Source of the DNA: Pseudomonas shahriarae
GTDB taxonomy: Bacteria > Pseudomonadota > Gammaproteobacteria > Pseudomonadales > Pseudomonadaceae
Direction of reading: 5' to 3'
Assembly (NCBI RefSeq): GCF_014268455.2
Contig: NZ_CP077085.1
Location: 4,505,001-4,569,000 of the forward strand
Length of the DNA stretch: 64,000 nucleotides
Below, piece by piece: positions 61,843-64,000 of this stretch. Numbering within the stretch: the first letter of the stretch is position 1; each line of letters begins with the position of its first letter. The notes beneath the pieces are model-generated. The model was not told the DNA's origin and searched no databases. It worked only from the letters and a program-made list of their open reading frames with translations. The translations under genes and the position numbers were made by a program.

Positions 61843-61932
61843 TGGCGGTGAAGGAGAGATTCGAACTCTCGATACAGTTTCCTGTATACACACTTTCCAG
61901 GCGTGCTCCTTAAGCCACTCGGACACTTCACC
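61843..61932 (-). tRNA. tRNA-Ser (anticodon GGA)
   Basis: The 90-base gene on the minus strand begins GGTGAAGTGTCCGAGTGG and ends in TTCACCGCCA with CCA encoded. The acceptor stem is GGTGAAG/CTTCACC, the anticodon loop reads CTGGAAA (GGA), there is a long variable arm typical of tRNA-Ser (TATACAGGAAACTGTA), and the T-loop is GTTCGAATC. Confidence 0.95.
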
Positions 61933-62265
61933 GTATCTCGTCAAACTGATTCAGTCTGTCGAGGCGCGCTAATGTAGTCGAAAGCTTTTCCGATGGCAAA
62001 GGTTTTTTTCAGAATTTTCATGCGCTTAGACGGTTATCTCGGCTCCCTTCTCTGCGGCGCGGGGTGAAGGGTGGCGATTGTGCCATTTTCAAGGCTTGTC
62101 GGCAGGCGTGCGCAGGGGCTGGCGAGCGCTGTCGTAGGCTGCTGCAGGCCAGGTGGTTGGGGAAAGTCTGACTGGCCAGTCAGTCATGGCGCTTTACCGG
62201 GGCGGTCATGCTGGGTAACGTCTGCGGCCTGCCCTTCTATTAAACGTATTACAAGGAATCGCGTC
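61933..62265. other. Intergenic region between tRNA-Ser and the crotonase gene
   Basis: About 330 bases that should carry the divergent promoters of the tRNA and the crotonase gene. No repeat, small gene or clear operator was recognised. Confidence 0.4.
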
Positions 62266-62955
62266 ATGAGTGAGTTGATTGCCTACCACCTCGAAGACGG
62301 TATCGCGACCCTGACCTTGAGCAACGGTAAGGTCAATGCCATTTCCCCTGCCGTGGTCAGTGCGTTTAATGAAGCGCTGGACCAGGCCGAGAAGGATCGT
62401 GCGGTGGTGATTATCACCGGTACGCCGGGGATTCTGTCGGGTGGTTATGATTTGAAAGTGATGACGGCTGGCCCTAAAGAGGCGGTCAGCCTGGTGACGT
62501 CGGGTTCGACCCTGGCGCGCCGGCTGTTGTCGCACCCGTTCCCGGTGATTGTGGCGTGCCCTGGGCATGCAGTGGCCAAGGGGGCGTTCCTGTTGTTGTC
62601 GGCCGATTACCGGATTGGTGTCGAGGGGCCCTTTAGCATTGGCCTGAATGAAGTGATGATCGGCATGACCATGCACCATGCCGGGATTGAACTGGCGCGG
62701 GATCGCTTGCGCAAGTCGGCGTTTCATCGTTCGGTGATCAATGCCGAGATGTTCACCCCGCAGGACGCCCTGAGCGCCGGTTTCCTCGATAAGGTGGTGG
62801 CACCCGAAGAGCTGCAAGCCGCGGCCCTGGAAGCGGCGCGGCAGTTGAAGAAGATCAATATGAATGCCCACAAGCACACCAAGCTGAAGGTGCGGAAGGC
62901 CCTGCTGGAGTTGCTGGATAACGCGATCATCCAGGACCAGGAACATTTGGGCTAA
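62266..62955 (+). CDS. Crotonase/enoyl-CoA hydratase-isomerase family protein
   Basis: The 229-residue protein (ATG at 62266, AAGGAA upstream) is short for a crotonase. The oxyanion-hole pieces are GILSGGYDLKVM and PGHAVAKGAFLLLSADYRIG; the usual catalytic glutamates are replaced in the GLNEVMIGMTM region, so the reaction is uncertain. It stands alone, followed by a REPIN. Confidence 0.88.
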   Translation: MSELIAYHLEDGIATLTLSNGKVNAISPAVVSAFNEALDQAEKDRAVVIITGTPGILSGGYDLKVMTAGPKEAVSLVTSGSTLARRLLSHPFPVIVACPGHAVAKGAFLLLSADYRIGVEGPFSIGLNEVMIGMTMHHAGIELARDRLRKSAFHRSVINAEMFTPQDALSAGFLDKVVAPEELQAAALEAARQLKKINMNAHKHTKLKVRKALLELLDNAIIQDQEHLG

Positions 62956-62982
62956 TCACCCACACCGGCCTCAATCAAAGCC

Positions 62983-63113
62983 CGTGGCGACCGGGCTTGC
63001 CCGCGTAGGGCTGCAGAGCAGCCCCTTTAAAGCCACCGCAATTATCCGGTCAGATCCTACAGGCAAGTTTTGGGCTGCTTCGCAGCCCTACGCGGGCAAG
63101 CCCGCTCGCCACA
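62983..63113. repeat. REPIN (paired REP), class GTGGCGACCGGGC
   Basis: Left arm CGTGGCGACCGGGCTTGCCC with GGGCTGC stem and right arm ending CCCGCTCGCCACAGG at 63113 enclose a spacer. Same class as the element at 28605. Confidence 0.88.
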
Positions 63114-63283
63114 GGGATTCTTCTTACGGCCTAGTGTTAATCGCCTTGCAGCCGCTCTAGATGGCATCTGTCTCCATCTGCTGAAACATGTCCTTAAACA
63201 TCGCCCATCTCCTACCTCTACTGGGGTAATTGCCGAATACAGTGCACGTCCGTACACTGCGCCACCTTTTGTCCCGATGGGCC

Positions 63284-64000
63284 GTGTCGATGCTTTACTG
63301 TTTACGCATGTTATTGATGGGCCTGCATTTTCTGATCGCCGGTGTGCTCGGAGTATTGCTGGGTGTGTGCCGGCCGTTCAACCCGGATAACAGCCGCCTG
63401 TGCGCACGCCTGTATGCCCTGCCCGCCATGTGGATCCTACGCCTGCAGGTCAAGGCACAAGTGGATTCGCTGCGCGACAAGCCGAACAGTTGCGTGATTA
63501 TTGCCAATCACCAGTCCAACTATGATTTGTTCGTATTCGGCAACGTAGTGCCCTATCGCACCGTATGCATCGGTAAGAAGAGCCTGAAGTGGGTGCCGCT
63601 GTTCGGGCAGTTGTTCTGGCTGGCGGGCAATGTGCTGATTGACCGGGGCAATGCGCAGAAGGCGCGGCGCTCGATGTTGACCACCACCCATACCCTGCAA
63701 CACGAAGAAACTTCGATCTGGGTGTTTCCGGAAGGCACGCGCAACCTGGGCGAATCGTTGTTGCCGTTCAAGAAGGGCGCGTTCCAGATGGCGATTGCCG
63801 CCGGGGTGCCGATTGTGCCGGTGTGCGTCAGTACCTATGTGACCCATATGAAGCTCAATCGCTGGAACAGTGGCGATATTTTGATCCGGTCATTAGCGCC
63901 AATTCCTACAGCAGGATTGACGATGGATGACATGCCCGAGTTGATGGAGAAATGCCGGGGGCAGATGGCCGAGTGTATTGAAGCCATGGATCAAGCACTG
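63284..64000 (+). CDS. plsC: 1-acyl-sn-glycerol-3-phosphate acyltransferase (3' end outside window)
   Basis: The reading frame is open to the right edge (239 codons seen). The start is GTG at 63284 or ATG at 63290. PlsC signatures are VIIANHQSNYD (NHx4D) and WVFPEGTRN, with a hydrophobic N-terminal anchor. It makes phosphatidic acid at the inner membrane. Confidence 0.92.
   Translation, partial: MSMLYCLRMLLMGLHFLIAGVLGVLLGVCRPFNPDNSRLCARLYALPAMWILRLQVKAQVDSLRDKPNSCVIIANHQSNYDLFVFGNVVPYRTVCIGKKSLKWVPLFGQLFWLAGNVLIDRGNAQKARRSMLTTTHTLQHEETSIWVFPEGTRNLGESLLPFKKGAFQMAIAAGVPIVPVCVSTYVTHMKLNRWNSGDILIRSLAPIPTAGLTMDDMPELMEKCRGQMAECIEAMDQAL

Noticed and set aside
62206..62946. 246-codon minus-strand frame opposite the crotonase gene
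   Set aside because: Shadow of a clear crotonase-family gene.
1..64000. CRISPR arrays, rRNA genes and insertion sequences
   Set aside because: No regularly spaced direct repeats, rRNA-like sequence or transposase frame was seen on either strand; the only dispersed repeats are REP/REPIN elements and the tRNA-Ser copy.

Overview
The window is a chromosomal segment of a Pseudomonas of the fluorescens group. Base composition is high-GC, coding is dense, and the order nasST-nasA-kinase-nirBD-nasC-cobA-oprF-sigX-cmpX-cfrX-cmaX-rraA-hydrolase-ppsA-ppsR matches the Pseudomonas core layout as I remember it from P. aeruginosa. Six paired REP elements (REPINs) of the kind typical of P. fluorescens lie between genes. 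No rRNA, CRISPR array or intact transposon was seen. There is one tRNA, tRNA-Ser(GGA).

Layout. 1-6.3 kb: a CHASE/PAS signalling protein cut by the window edge, rlmL, rmf, and pyrD, whose 3' end runs into a REP element. 5.8-7.8 kb: three genes on the minus strand that look like leftovers of an SPI-1 (Inv/Mxi) type III secretion locus: a secretin without its barrel, a HilA-like DNA-binding domain and an IagB-like transglycosylase. 7.8-19.4 kb: nitrate assimilation in three units (nasST; nasA plus a phosphatase/kinase fusion; nirBD-nasC-cobA). Each unit has a sigma-54-type promoter and a NasT/ANTAR hexaloop leader overlapping a terminator. 19.4-28.6 kb: envelope genes (oprF to cmaX), rraA, an esterase-like hydrolase, ppsA and its regulator ppsR.

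28.7-35.8 kb: a MocR regulator faces a five-gene operon: an EamA exporter, a JAMM-ubiquitin-like-E1-rhodanese fusion, a cysteine synthase homologue, a serine acetyltransferase homologue with an extra C-terminal domain, and an AlaX tRNA-editing protein. This resembles a protein-thiocarboxylate route to cysteine or a related amino acid with export of the product. 35.8-36.9 kb: a triplicated coiled-coil protein with a near-consensus HrpL promoter and a type-III-like N-terminus. 36.9-45.5 kb: the 2-methylcitrate operon prpR-prpB-prpC-acnD-prpF-prpD with perfect palindromic operators.

45.7-59.9 kb: a protease/membrane transglutaminase-like/ATP-grasp trio, pabB, a decayed higBA toxin-antitoxin locus, thrH, cysH, an NCS1 transporter with a hydantoin-racemase-like partner, a CigR-like protein, a LysR/SDR pair, a HAD phosphatase, a DUF2784 protein and a secreted hydrolase. 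59.9-61.9 kb: a small islet between imperfect repeats of the tRNA-Ser 3' end, carrying a MarR regulator, a monooxygenase-like protein and a membrane protein. The window ends with a crotonase and a truncated plsC.

The most rewarding stretches are the JAMM/Ubl/E1 sulfur operon, the coiled-coil gene with its hrp-like box, the SPI-1 remnant and the three nitrate leaders. All functional statements come from reading sequence and from family knowledge; no search was run.
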